From Cyanophora paradoxa (taxonomy: Eukaryota; Glaucocystophyceae; Cyanophorales; Cyanophoraceae), in the NCBI GenBank assembly GCA_004431415.1, contig QPMI01000189.1, forward strand, positions 105,493 through 169,492: a stretch of DNA of 64,000 bases, in the 5' to 3' direction. A model generated the notes under the pieces. The model worked only from the letters and a program-made list of their open reading frames with translations. It searched no databases and had not been told where the DNA came from. This document shows, in pieces, positions 11,432 through 20,516 of this stretch; position 1 is the stretch's first letter, and the number at the start of each line of letters is the position of its first letter. Position numbers and translations under genes: made by a program.

Positions 11432-14031
11432 ATGCGTCGCACCAATCGACCCGTACGCAGATCGGCTGGCGCGCGCCACGGGAGGGGAGGTCGAGGCGCG
11501 GCTGGGGCCGGCGATCTGGCAGAGGGGGAGAGGCACAGGAAGCGGAGCGCGAAGGATGGCTGAGCTCCGCGCTGGGGGTGCTCGGGGAGGGCTGGGCGCG
11601 CTGGAGCCTGACGTGCGCGCTGGTCATCGGCGCCTTCTACCTGCTCGGCTGCACGCCCATCGGTCCGCCCCCGCACCCCGCGCCCCCTGCGCCGCCCCCG
11701 ACGGCGCCCCGCCCCAGGGAAGCGCTTCTGGCGGACGGCGGACTTCTGGAAGCGGGCGCTCCCGGTCTTCTTCGCGTACAAGGCGCGCGCGCGCGCGCCG
11801 GGCGGGGCAGGGGGCGGGGGCGAGGGGCGGGGGGGCAGGGGACGCAGCGGCGGGTGCGGGAGATGGACGGGGAGAAGGCGAACGCGGAGTGGGAGGCGAC
11901 GCACGAGCGCGGCTCGAAGGAGCTCTACCAGCTCTGCGTCGACGCCCGCGGCATGTTCATCAAGGCCCGCCCGCCCCGCCCCCCGCCCCGCCGGCGCGGC
12001 GCCCCGGGGCGAGGCGCGCGCAGGCGGCGCAGGTCTTCGGGGCGCGCACGGACATGCTGCCGCCGGCGTACACGACGAAGCTGCGGACGCTGTACGACCA
12101 GGTGCCCCCGCAGGAGCCGGCGACCATCCGGCGCGTCATCGAGCGCGAGCTCGGCAAGCCGCTCGAGGAGCTCTTCGAGTCGTTCGACCCCGAGCCCCTC
12201 GGCAGCGGTGCGCCCCGCCGGCCCCGCCCCGCCGGCGAGGCCCGGGCGAGGGCGGGGCGGGGCGGGCGGCAGCGTCGATCGCGCAGGTGCACAGCGCGGT
12301 GACGCGGGACGGGGAGCGCGTGGCGGTGAAGGTCCAGCACGAGGGCGCCGAGGAGATCATGGCCCTCGGCCCGCCCCCGCCCGCCCCGCCCGCCCCGCAC
12401 CGCCCCCTCACCGCCGCCCCCGCAGACCTGGGGAATCTGGAGCTGCTGGGGCGGCTCATCCAGCGCGAGGACCTCGTGCGCGGCCCGCCGGCCCCGCCCC
12501 GCGCCGCCGCGCCGGCCCCTCACCCCCGGCGGCGGCCCAGGGCTTCGACCTCGTCTCCGCGGTGCGGGAGCTCAAGGAGCAGCTGCCCCTCGAGTTCGAC
12601 TTCCAGCGGCCCGCCCCTGCCCCCGCCCGCTGCCGCCCCCGCCCGCTCACTCGCGCCGGCGCAGGGAGGCCGAGATGATGTCCCGCATGCGCGAGAGCCT
12701 CGCGGTGCGCACGCCCGCCCACCCGGCCCGCCCCCTCCCTCGCTTCCCCGCCTCACGCCCGCGCCGCGCCCCCCGCAGAACCACCTGCCGGGTGCCTCCG
12801 CTGCGCGCCGCCCCCTCCCCGGGCGGCGTGGGGGGCTGAGGGCGGGGGTCAGGGATCGTGCTGCCGCGGCCGGTGGCGGCGGCGAAGCGCTGCCTGGTGA
12901 TGTCCTTCCTCGACGGCACCCGCATCCTCGACGTCCGCCCGCCCCGCCCCCCGCGCCCCCGCCGCCCCGCCGCGCCCCGGCCGAGGGGGCGGGGGCAGGC
13001 GGCGCCGCACATGGCGCCCGGGGCGGTGGGGAAGCACATGGAGGCGCTGTGCGCGCTGCTGGGGCACCAGCTCTTCATCGACGGCGTCTTTCACGCCGAC
13101 CCGCACCCGGGAAACCTCCTCATCCTCCACGACGGCCGCCTCGGCCTCCTCGACTTCGGCCAGTGCAAGGAGCTCGCCCTGCCCCTGCGCCAGGCCTTCG
13201 CCCGCCACGTCCTCGCCCTCGCCAACAACGCCCGTCGCCCCTCCCCTCCCCCCACCTCTCCCCGCTGAGGCGCGGCGGGGCGCAGGACGCGGGGGAGATC
13301 GTGACGACGTTCCACGCCCTCGGCATCGAGACCGCCTACGACGGTGCCCCCCGCCACGCCGCCTGCTCCTCGCCGGCCGCCTGCGACCGGCTCCTCCCGC
13401 CGCAGACATGCCCTTCCTCGTGCCGATCATCGCCCGCACGATGTTCGACACGGCGCCCATGCCCTGGGACGTGCGCCCGCCCCGGCCCCCGCCCCGCTCC
13501 GCCGGCCCGAGCCGTGGTGAGGGCGGCGGGGCAGGACGTGTCGCCCTTCTCGCCGAACAACGCGTCGAAGCGGAACCCGGTGAAGCACTTTCCCCCGGAG
13601 CTCTTCATGGTGCTGCGTGCCAACCAGATCATGCGCGGCCTCTTCCACTCCCTCAACGTCGACGTCTCCGTCGTCAAGATCTGGGCCAAGTACGCCAAGA
13701 AGGTGCCCGGGGGGGCGCGGGGCGGGGGAGGGGGCGTAGCTGCGCTGAGCCGGGCGTCGCGCCCGCGCAGCTGCTCTTCCCCGATGCCGGGAGCATCGGG
13801 GCGTCGCTGCGGAGCCTCTTCTCCTCCTTCATGCGCTCGCCCGCGAAGAGCGAGTCAGGGCCGGGGACGCCCGACCCCGAGCCCGTCTCCCTCGGCTCCC
13901 CGCAGCTCGCGGCGGCCGCCTCGCCGGGGCCCGACGCCCCCTCCCCCAAGGACACGCCCCTCGAGCCCGCCCCCCCGCGCTCCCCCGCCCCGGGCTCCCC
14001 CGCCGCCGTCCACCGCTACAGCCTCAAATGA
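11432..14031 (+). CDS. ABC1/UbiB family atypical kinase, ADCK1-like
   Basis: The product belongs to the ABC1/ADCK/UbiB atypical kinases, which act in mitochondria or plastids on quinone and lipid metabolism. An N-terminal hydrophobic stretch ([20 protein letters not shown]) is followed by [20 protein letters not shown], then [17 protein letters not shown] at the family's KxGQ site, LGSASIAQVH (the Ala-rich nucleotide loop), [13 protein letters not shown] (catalytic Lys), [31 protein letters not shown] (catalytic loop) and [10 protein letters not shown] (the metal-binding DFG). The order and sequence resemble human ADCK1 most. About ten short introns interrupt it, one with a GC donor (11965-12023). 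The stop is at 14029-14031 after a Pro/Ser-rich tail. The true start is unresolved because the first exon's frame stays open upstream of 11432, which I use only as a nominal border. Confidence 0.85.
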
Positions 14032-14947
14032 GCGGCCGCCCCGCCGCCGCACCGCGCCGCTTCGATTTTGGCAGGGGCCCGGCCCCTGCGTCCCTGCGGT
14101 TTTTATCCGTGTTACAAGTTAGTCACTGAGTCATCAAGGTTATAATTAGCGGGGGGTTAGTTGTAGTCTGTGGGGTGTCGAGGTGTGGCGCGCTTTCATG
14201 GCTTGGACGCCGTGACGCCTGTTGAATCACGATCATCGGATATTGAGGCCTTTCAATCATTGAATTTCGCGATCCTATGATCGCTATCGTCGGGATCAAC
14301 TTGGCAACGGATCTGACACTGTGTGACAGGGGCTCAGCGGCTGGGATTTTGATTTAGCCTGCGCAGCTGCTATTTTCAAATCTAGATCTAAAGTCGACGT
14401 CGACGTCTCAGATCTTATCCTTGAACTTCAAGCTTCGGATCGACTTACTACTAAGTTACTGATCATGCCATGATGTGTTTAAAATCGCGACTCACGATCA
14501 TGATCAGTGAAACAGTGTGCACGTACTTGTATTTCAAGTTTTCTTATCCTAGCACTACGTCTACTGGAACTCAACGACTAGCTACAGCGCTAGCCTAGTA
14601 GCGCTCTTCAAGCGCTTGAAATGCGAAACCGCGAGCGGTAGTCGCTACGCTAGCGCTAGCGTTATCTACAGCTAATTATAACCGAGCGACCGACTCGGCG
14701 AGCCTTGCAATGAAGGCCTCGCGATCCGATGATCGAAATAAAAGCGGTGACATGCATATGCATGATCATGAACATGCATATGCCAGCTGGTATGAACGGA
14801 GCTGTCATAGTATATAGCTGCCACCGTGCGTGGAAGGCCGGACCCCACTGTCGGAGCTAGCCGACTAGCTATATATAGGCGATCCGGCGATGTGCATGGA
14901 GGCAGGGCGGGGAGGGTCGGAGGGGATAACGGGAGGGAGGATGACGA
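14032..14947. other. Convergent intergenic spacer rich in short palindromes
   Basis: No gene is seen. The spacer lies between the 3' ends of two convergent genes and is AT-richer than its surroundings. It is dense in short palindromes, including AGCGCT and GCTAGC runs near 14580-14670 and ATGCAT/CATATG runs near 14750-14785. Some of these may form hairpins in the 3' ends of the transcripts. Confidence 0.4.
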
Positions 14948-16284
14948 TCACTGGGAGAAGCCCTTGCCGGCGTCGATGAGCTTCTCGTCGGGCTTGAGCT
15001 TGAGAGCGATGCCGGCGACGTGCCGCCCCTGGAAGCGCGCCGCGTCGAGCTCCACCGCCGACGGCATCCGCTCCCCGCTCGCCCCCGCGACTGACGCCGC
15101 CGTCAGGGGCGAGCTCGAGCTGCAGGCGCGGGCGGGGGGCTCTAGCGGGGGGCCGCACTGGTGGAGGCGCCGTAGGGGGAGCCGCCCTTGACCTCCTCGA
15201 CGCCCATCTGTCCCTGGAAGGCGTAGGGGAGGCCGACGAAGGCGAGGCCGTGGTGAAGGAAGAAGGGCATGACGTTGAGGATGGTGCTCTCCTGGCCCCC
15301 GTGCTGCGTCCCGCTCGACGTGATCACGCTCGCCACCTGCGAGACGTCAGAGCCGGCACGCGGCACGCCACGCGGAGGGCACTCGGCGGCCGCTACAGCT
15401 GTCTAGATCTAGGTCTCGAGGCCGCGGGGCGGACCTTGCCGACGAGCTTGCCCTGCGCCCAGAGGGCCCCCGTGGCGTCCAGGAAGGACTGGATCTGCGA
15501 GGGCTGGCCCCCGAAGCGCGTCGGGCACCCCAGGATGATCGCCTGCGAGCCCGCGCGTCGGTGAGCTCGAGCGCGCTTAGAGTTCACAGGGGAGGAGGCG
15601 CACGTCATAGCTAACGAGCTCCGCGGGGTCCGCCACGGGGATGGACGCCTGCGGAGCACGAGGCGCGGCCGGTGTCGGCGGCGAGCGGGCGGCAAGCAAC
15701 CTTAATAATCGTGGTTATACGTGCACGCGCGCGCACCTGCTTCGTCTGGGCCTCGAGGGCTCCCATCTTCTCGAGAACCTGCCGCCGGCCGTCAGACCAA
15801 GACGTCGACAAGCACTCGCCAGGGCCCCAAGCGGGCCGCACCTCGCGCGGCAGGGTCTCGGGGACGCGCTTCAGTGAGACGAGCGCGCCGGCGCTCTTCG
15901 CGCCTTCCGCAGCCGCCTCACACATGGCCTTCATGTGCCCGTACGTGGAGTAGTACAGCACAAGAACCTGCGGCGCGCAGAACGTAAGAACAAAGAACAA
16001 GAATAAGTAAATAACAAAGAACAAGTAAAGAACATCTAGCTCAAGCCTTGCGACTAAGTGGGGCGCGCCGCGCGCGGCTCGCACGTGCACGTGCAAGGCC
16101 TAGGCTCGCGACGCACCTTCGCGACCTTCGGCGCTGCCGCCGGCGCAGCGGCCTGCCAGGCTGGCGGCGGAGGAGCCGGAGCAGCGGCTGCGTAGGTTGA
16201 CGCGGCGGGAGGCTGCGGCGGCTGTGCGGGGTCCTGCCGCGCCGCTCTCTTCGCGCTCTTCTTGGCGCAAGGTCCGATGCCCAT
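14948..16284 (-). CDS. wrbA: WrbA-type NAD(P)H:quinone oxidoreductase (flavodoxin fold)
   Basis: This FMN enzyme transfers two electrons from NAD(P)H to quinones and so limits oxidative stress. The FMN phosphate loop is [11 protein letters not shown]; later exons give [22 protein letters not shown], then [19 protein letters not shown] and [21 protein letters not shown], all diagnostic of WrbA/FQR. The protein ends [10 protein letters not shown] with the stop at 14948-14950. I chose the start at 16284 because MGIGPCAKK opens an Ala/Pro-rich extension joined by an intron (about 15970-16115) to [10 protein letters not shown]. Gly2 and Cys6 could be lipidated, as in some membrane-bound homologues, but this is inference. 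A 45-nt exon ([15 protein letters not shown]) is duplicated near 59.2 kb. Confidence 0.88.
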
Positions 16285-16679
16285 TTCTTCGAAGCTTTCA
16301 GATTTCTCGCGCGTTTGCGTTTGCAGTGCGGGGCTGGAGGCGATGCTTTCACGCTGGCGCTGCTAGACGACTTTTACGGCCACCGAGCCGCACCGCGACG
16401 TACGTCGATGAGCTTCTAACGTCGGTTGCGTGATAGTTTTTTTCGCTACTCGAAAAAACAGGGTGGGTACACGTTGAATTTCGTTTCAAGTTCCCGATCA
16501 ATAATTAATTATGACGTAAACCACTAGCTAGCGCTAGCGGCAGCGCCGGCAGCCTAGCGCTCGCGATCAGCGCGCCATCTGCAGCTGCAGCTCGCTGGGG
16601 CGCGCAGCCTGGCTCCGGGATCCGGCGCCAACTGCATGACCAGCCGTGCAACGGCGCACACGACGTGCACGAGCTAGGC
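16285..16679. other. Spacer between wrbA start and F-box/LRR gene end
   Basis: No gene is supported here. It should contain the wrbA promoter and the 3' end of the F-box/LRR transcript. A TAGCGCTAGCG palindrome lies near 16525-16545. Confidence 0.35.
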
Positions 16680-17582
16680 CTAGGTGCCGACGGGGAGGGG
16701 TGCTCTAGAAAAAGTTCGGGGGGAGGGGCGTTCTTCGGCCCCCCCCGGCCGCGGGGCAGTGCCAGCGGCCGCGCCCGCGGCCGAGGGTGGATCTGTAGCT
16801 ATAGCCCGGGGAGGCTGGCGCCGACCGGCCACATGCACACGTGCACCGCCCGGGGCAGCGACGTCGAGCTCGGGGACATCGAGGTCCACGACTCGATCCG
16901 GATGCTGTAACGGCGCCGGCGGCTGCAGAGGGCTGGCGCCGGCGCGGCGCCAGCCGGAGCCCTCCCCGAGGAGCCGCTCCATGGCGGCGGCCGCGCGACG
17001 CCCCGCGCCGTTGCCGCGCAGCTCCACCGACACCAGCGCCCCGCTCGCCTGCCGCCGCGCTCAGGCGAGGGCGCCGGGCGGGCCACGGCCCTGGCAAAGA
17101 CCAAGCATGCGCAGACCCTCAGAGAGGAGAGCACATCTTACACTCCGTCGTCCTCGAGCTGGTTCCCACTGCGCGGGCACGTGCACGGGGTCAGGCGGGC
17201 GGGAGGGGTCGAGGCGTGGGGCGGGGGCGGGGCGGGGGCGCCTGAGATCGAGGGCGGTAAGGCGGGGGTTGGCGGCGAGGGGCGCGGCGGCGAGGCGGGC
17301 GAAGGGCCGGCGGAGGCCGCAGGCGCGCAGGCGGAGGCAGGCGAGGGCGGAGGGGCCGGCGAGGAGCCCCGCGAGGGCGCCCCCCGCCTCGTCCTCCCGA
17401 AGCCGTTCACGGAGAGGTCCAGCTCCCGCAGCGCCCCGCCCCCCGCGCCCCGCACGAAGGCCAGCAGCGGGCCCAGCGCCGGCCCCCGCAGCCCGCAGCG
17501 CGCCAGCGAGAGGCACAGCAGCGGCGCCGCGCCCGCCCGCGCACGCGCCGGGGAGCCCAGCGCCTCCAGCAGGAGCCCGAGC
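16680..17582 (-). CDS. F-box/LRR protein, 3' part (split by viral insertion)
   Basis: This is the downstream part of the gene whose 5' part lies at 44786-45291. It reads LGLLLEALGSP, then leucine-rich repeats LLCLSLARCGLRGPALGPLL and LRELDLSVNGFG, a frame change near 17390-17400, then LACLRLRACGLRRPFARLA and LTALDL. Across a 73-nt GC-AG intron (17169-17241) it reads SGNQLEDDG, and across a GT-AG intron (17049-17143) ASGALVSVELRGNGAGRR. The repeats are of the ribonuclease-inhibitor type. The frame change breaks an otherwise perfect LRR and may be a real lesion or a base error. The stop at 16680-16682 is the first in frame, but a further intron is possible. The exon starting at 17582 joins the 5' part in frame once the intron carrying the virus is removed. 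Confidence 0.7.
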
Positions 17583-17599
17583 CTGCGCGGGCGTGAGGG

Positions 17600-17605
17600 T
17601 ACGGG
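17600..17605. repeat. Target-site duplication, left copy (TACGGG)
   Basis: TACGGG immediately precedes the first base of the left terminal inverted repeat and is repeated directly after the last base of the right one at 44748-44753. A 6-bp duplication is what Polinton/Maverick-type integrases produce. Confidence 0.93.
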
Positions 17606-17676
17606 ACACATATAAAAACAAATATTATTATCCCTCGCGTTCCGCTCAGGATAATAATATTTGTTTTTATATGTGT
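17606..17676. repeat. Terminal hairpin, left end
   Basis: The first 28 bases (17606-17633) are perfectly complementary to 17649-17676, with a 15-nt loop CTCGCGTTCCGCTCA. The stem is AT-rich and the loop GC-rich. The same hairpin closes the right end. Confidence 0.93.
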
Positions 17677-17935
17677 GTTACTATAAGTTATATAAAGATA
17701 TTAGCATTTTTATCATAGTGTATATCGATATGTGATATGTATTCTATCGGTAGTTCGTAAATGAATCAATAAAAATAATATAAGTATCGTGGAATCTTTG
17801 TAAACTATGTATATATAATATGTAATCGCGATATAGCCGATATGTGTTTACGATGCGCGATGTGTATCTAAAACAACTACAATGTGCTGCTTGGGACGCG
17901 CCTCATATAGTCATGTGTATCACCTACGTAGCTTC

Positions 17936-18055
17936 GATAGGGTGGGGCGGGTGGGGTGAGGTGGGGCATTTTTTTGAATTCCCTAAAATGTTTCACTCCC
18001 AAAAATTCTTGGTCAAAAAAGACCCCACCCAACCCCACTTACCCCACCCTGTATT
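17936..18055. repeat. G-rich inverted-repeat module 1 of left TIR
   Basis: A G-run arm (GATAGGGTGGGGCGGGTGGG and onward) is followed by an AT-rich centre containing TTTTTTTGAATTCC and a C-run arm that is its imperfect reverse complement, ending CCCCACCCTGTAT. Similar modules lie at about 18255-18375 and 18722-18845. The G runs fit a G-quadruplex pattern. Confidence 0.85.
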
Positions 18056-18254
18056 ATTCTCTTTATCTATGATTGATTTCAATGTAATTTAAATATAAAT
18101 ATGTATGATTGAGTATGTTAAATTAATACTGGGTGGGGTGTGAGGGTGGGGTGTGAGTGGTATCGGTATGGTAGTCCAATCTAAGATGGCACACATAAAA
18201 TCATGATGTGTTATTTTTACTTCCGGTTTGATACTTATCGGACTTCGATAACTT

Positions 18255-18375
18255 CGATAGGGTGGGGCGGGTGGGGTGAGGTTGGGCATTTTTTTGAATT
18301 CCCTAAAATAATTCCCCCTCAAAAATTCTTGGTCAAAAAAGACCCCACCCAACCCCACTTACCCCACCCTGTATC
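18255..18375. repeat. G-rich inverted-repeat module 2 of left TIR
   Basis: This is a close copy of the module at 17936-18055, with the same G-run arm, TTTTTTTGAATTCC centre and C-run arm. The sequence between the arms differs by a few bases. Confidence 0.85.
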
Positions 18376-18721
18376 TTTTATTATATTTATGATTGATTTC
18401 AATGTTATTAATGTATAAAGTATAGAGATTATGTATGTTAAATTAATACCGGGTGGGGTGTGAGGGTGGGGTGTGAAAGTGGTATCAGCCAACCATTTAA
18501 TAATTACGATATTGAACCGACGTGATACCGACGAGATATGATATATTCAGATCGTATTAGAACGGCGCGATCACTAAGAAAAACAAGTATCATGTGCTGT
18601 ATATTTCGCGATCCCTGAATCGCGAATCGATAGGGTGGGGTGAGAAAGTGGGGCACCACCCTCACTGTATACACTGTGATATGATCGCAATCCCGATGTA
18701 GCCTACTATGATATCGTGCGG

Positions 18722-18845
18722 ACTTCGATAGGGTGGGGTAAGTGGGGTGAGGTGGGGCATTTTTTTGAATCCCTTCAATTTTTGGGGGGTCAAATATTTT
18801 TGGGCAAAAAAGACCCCACCCAACCCCACCCTCCCCACCCTGTAT
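18722..18845. repeat. G-rich inverted-repeat module 3 of left TIR
   Basis: This is a more diverged copy of the same module: the G-run arm has TAAGTGGGGTGAGG, the centre has TTTTTTTGAATCCC, and the C-run arm ends CCCTCCCCACCCTGTAT. Confidence 0.8.
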
Positions 18846-19132
18846 TACTTATCGATACACCTCACTTATTTCAATGTATAAACTTTATTAAATTAGATAG
18901 TAAATATGTATAGAAATAACGAGATTGTAGTATAGGGTGGGGTGTAGGGTGGGGGCAAAATGCAAACTGAATCAGTGCGATATAATTTAGTGAACACAAA
19001 GTGGATATGAAGTGGATACGAAGTGGATACGAAGGGGATAAGTGCGCCCCGCCCACTATGCAAGATACATGCCTTTCTTATGCATGATCTATGAAAAATA
19101 ACAATAAACCCCTCTCTCATTCTTCGAATTCT

Positions 19133-19396
19133 TTACATAGAAGCACTCACAGTAATTTCGCTTGCCTTTCGAACAGTCCCCCGATTAAATGCTTGCTCTA
19201 CAATCGCTTCCTTTGTGAGTGGAATCGGAATTCCAGCAGAAATACACGATTTAACTTCTTTGTCCACAATCTCATCAATCGCAATTCTCGCCCTATTATG
19301 AGCAGCATTATCGATCCAATCCTGAACAGAGTAGGCACAGTATTCCATTCCCAGTTTTTCAGTATCAGTTAGAACCACTTGATAGATGTTCGACAT
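19133..19396 (-). CDS. Small hypothetical viral protein (87 aa)
   Basis: This is the outermost gene of the left arm, close inside the terminal repeat. It encodes a mostly helical protein with YCAYSVQDWIDNAAHNRARI and GIPIPLTKEAIVEQAF. Its tone resembles small proteins of aquatic phages placed near tail or fibre genes, but I do not recognise a named family. The sequence upstream of its ATG (19401-19425, reading leftward TTTTCTTCATAAATAGTAAG) resembles the promoter motif of other element genes, which supports its being real. Confidence 0.65.
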   Translation of the reverse strand: MSNIYQVVLTDTEKLGMEYCAYSVQDWIDNAAHNRARIAIDEIVDKEVKSCISAGIPIPLTKEAIVEQAFNRGTVRKASEITVSASM

Positions 19397-19400
19397 TTCT

Positions 19401-19425
19401 AATCTTACTATTTATGAAGAAAATA
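19401..19425 (-). promoter_or_regulatory. Candidate viral promoter motif
   Basis: Read leftward, TTTTCTTCATAAATAGTAAG lies a few bases upstream of the ATG at 19396 and resembles the TTTCTY-purine-GC-TAAAG-TAA motif upstream of several other element genes. Confidence 0.4.
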
Positions 19426-19433
19426 ATCAATTG

Positions 19434-20495
19434 CTAACAGCAAAGATGATATATGTATAAGGTAGATCGATTATCAATTGTTACAGCTCCATTGGAAAGC
19501 CCTGTCCATCCCCTGAAATATATTGTATCATTTGCAGCCAAGTTTAATATATACGTTGCATTCATAGCCGCATCTACATTAATAGCTGTATATGCACCCC
19601 CTGTCCAATTAGAATGATCATTTGTTGCTCCATTATAGACAAAGGTTACACCAGTTACAGTAGCTGATTCAGTATTTGTAAACCTCAGATGAACATTGAA
19701 TAAATATTTTCCAGATGCAGGAGCTGTAAATTTATACGTCGTTGTATTAAAAGCACTTCCACCTGAGCTTGAAATCACGTTATTGAATGGAATATTGAAT
19801 ATACCGATACTTGCTGTTGAAGATGTTGCTGATCGAACTCGCCAGTAAGAATGATTTGGAAGAGCAAGATAGCTATCCGTTCCATTAATTGTTAAACCTC
19901 TAAATGTCGTTGTGGCACTATTATTAGTTACAGTGGATGTGAAAGTAGAAGCAATATTAGCCCCATCTCGTTTAATGACCACTTCTGAGTTTCCTCCTGA
20001 GTCGATTGAATTCGTTTTAACCCCACCACTCGCTGTAAGAAGCCCTGAAAAAGTCCCAGTGCTTCCACTAACACCACCATTTGCTGTGAGTAATCCAGTA
20101 AATGAGCCCGTCCCACTAACTGTCGCATTCCCATTGACCCCTAAGCCAGTCCCAATCCATGCCCCGCCACTAACTACTTGAAAAGCCGCGGAATTCCTAT
20201 TAGCCGGATTGAAATCCGTTTGATAATCCGGTTGACCTTCATATAGATTATCTTTGGTAAACAGATCCCCTGTTTTTGCGGGTCGATTAGATACGATCAT
20301 TTGAGTAGCTTTAACGATTCCACCAGCCTTGTCGGCTCTGAGTTCTTTGACTCTGAGAATGGAGTTCTCATTGAAAGAATCGGATTTCGCTGTTTCAGTC
20401 GAAGGGAATGACTCGTTTAGATCATAGACTGTGTGTTGAACATTATGGACAGCACTGGCTGATAAGGAAAACACAGGTGTGAATACAGTCGACAT
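19434..20495 (-). CDS. Virion fibre protein with C1q-like head (353 aa)
   Basis: The N-terminal third is followed by Gly/Ser/Thr-rich repeats (SGTGSFTGLLTANGGVSGST, TFSGLLTASGGVKTNS), typical of a beta-structured fibre shaft. The C-terminal part, from about residue 215, contains SYWRVRSATS, YKFTAPASGKYLFNVHLRF and NDTIYFRGWTG and ends STLYIYHLCC. These match the C1q/TNF jelly-roll pattern (TAPxxGxYxFxxxLxF). A trimeric head for attachment to a cell surface is the natural inference. It is intact and in the same direction as the two large fibre or spike genes. Confidence 0.75.
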   Translation of the reverse strand: MSTVFTPVFSLSASAVHNVQHTVYDLNESFPSTETAKSDSFNENSILRVKELRADKAGGIVKATQMIVSNRPAKTGDLFTKDNLYEGQPDYQTDFNPANRNSAAFQVVSGGAWIGTGLGVNGNATVSGTGSFTGLLTANGGVSGSTGTFSGLLTASGGVKTNSIDSGGNSEVVIKRDGANIASTFTSTVTNNSATTTFRGLTINGTDSYLALPNHSYWRVRSATSSTASIGIFNIPFNNVISSSGGSAFNTTTYKFTAPASGKYLFNVHLRFTNTESATVTGVTFVYNGATNDHSNWTGGAYTAINVDAAMNATYILNLAANDTIYFRGWTGLSNGAVTIDNRSTLYIYHLCC

Positions 20496-20516
20496 CTTTT
20501 GATTGTTCTTTACTTA

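Larger units (their letters stand above)
17606..19047 (+). repeat. Left terminal inverted repeat
   Basis: The 1442-bp segment is repeated in inverted orientation at 43308-44747 with only a few differences (for example near 18282, 18406 and 18776). The match ends internally at AGTGCGC. It contains a terminal hairpin and three G-rich modules. Short open frames here are translations of the repeat and are not genes. Confidence 0.97.

Noticed and set aside
14580-14790. Palindrome-rich spacer as a mobile element
   Set aside because: Short palindromes are present, but no terminal repeats, target duplication or coding capacity.
17844-18913. Short frames in the terminal repeats sharing GWGGWGEVGHFFEF-like peptides
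   Set aside because: They are translations of the G-rich fold-back module, occur in both terminal repeats in mirror order, and have no support as genes.
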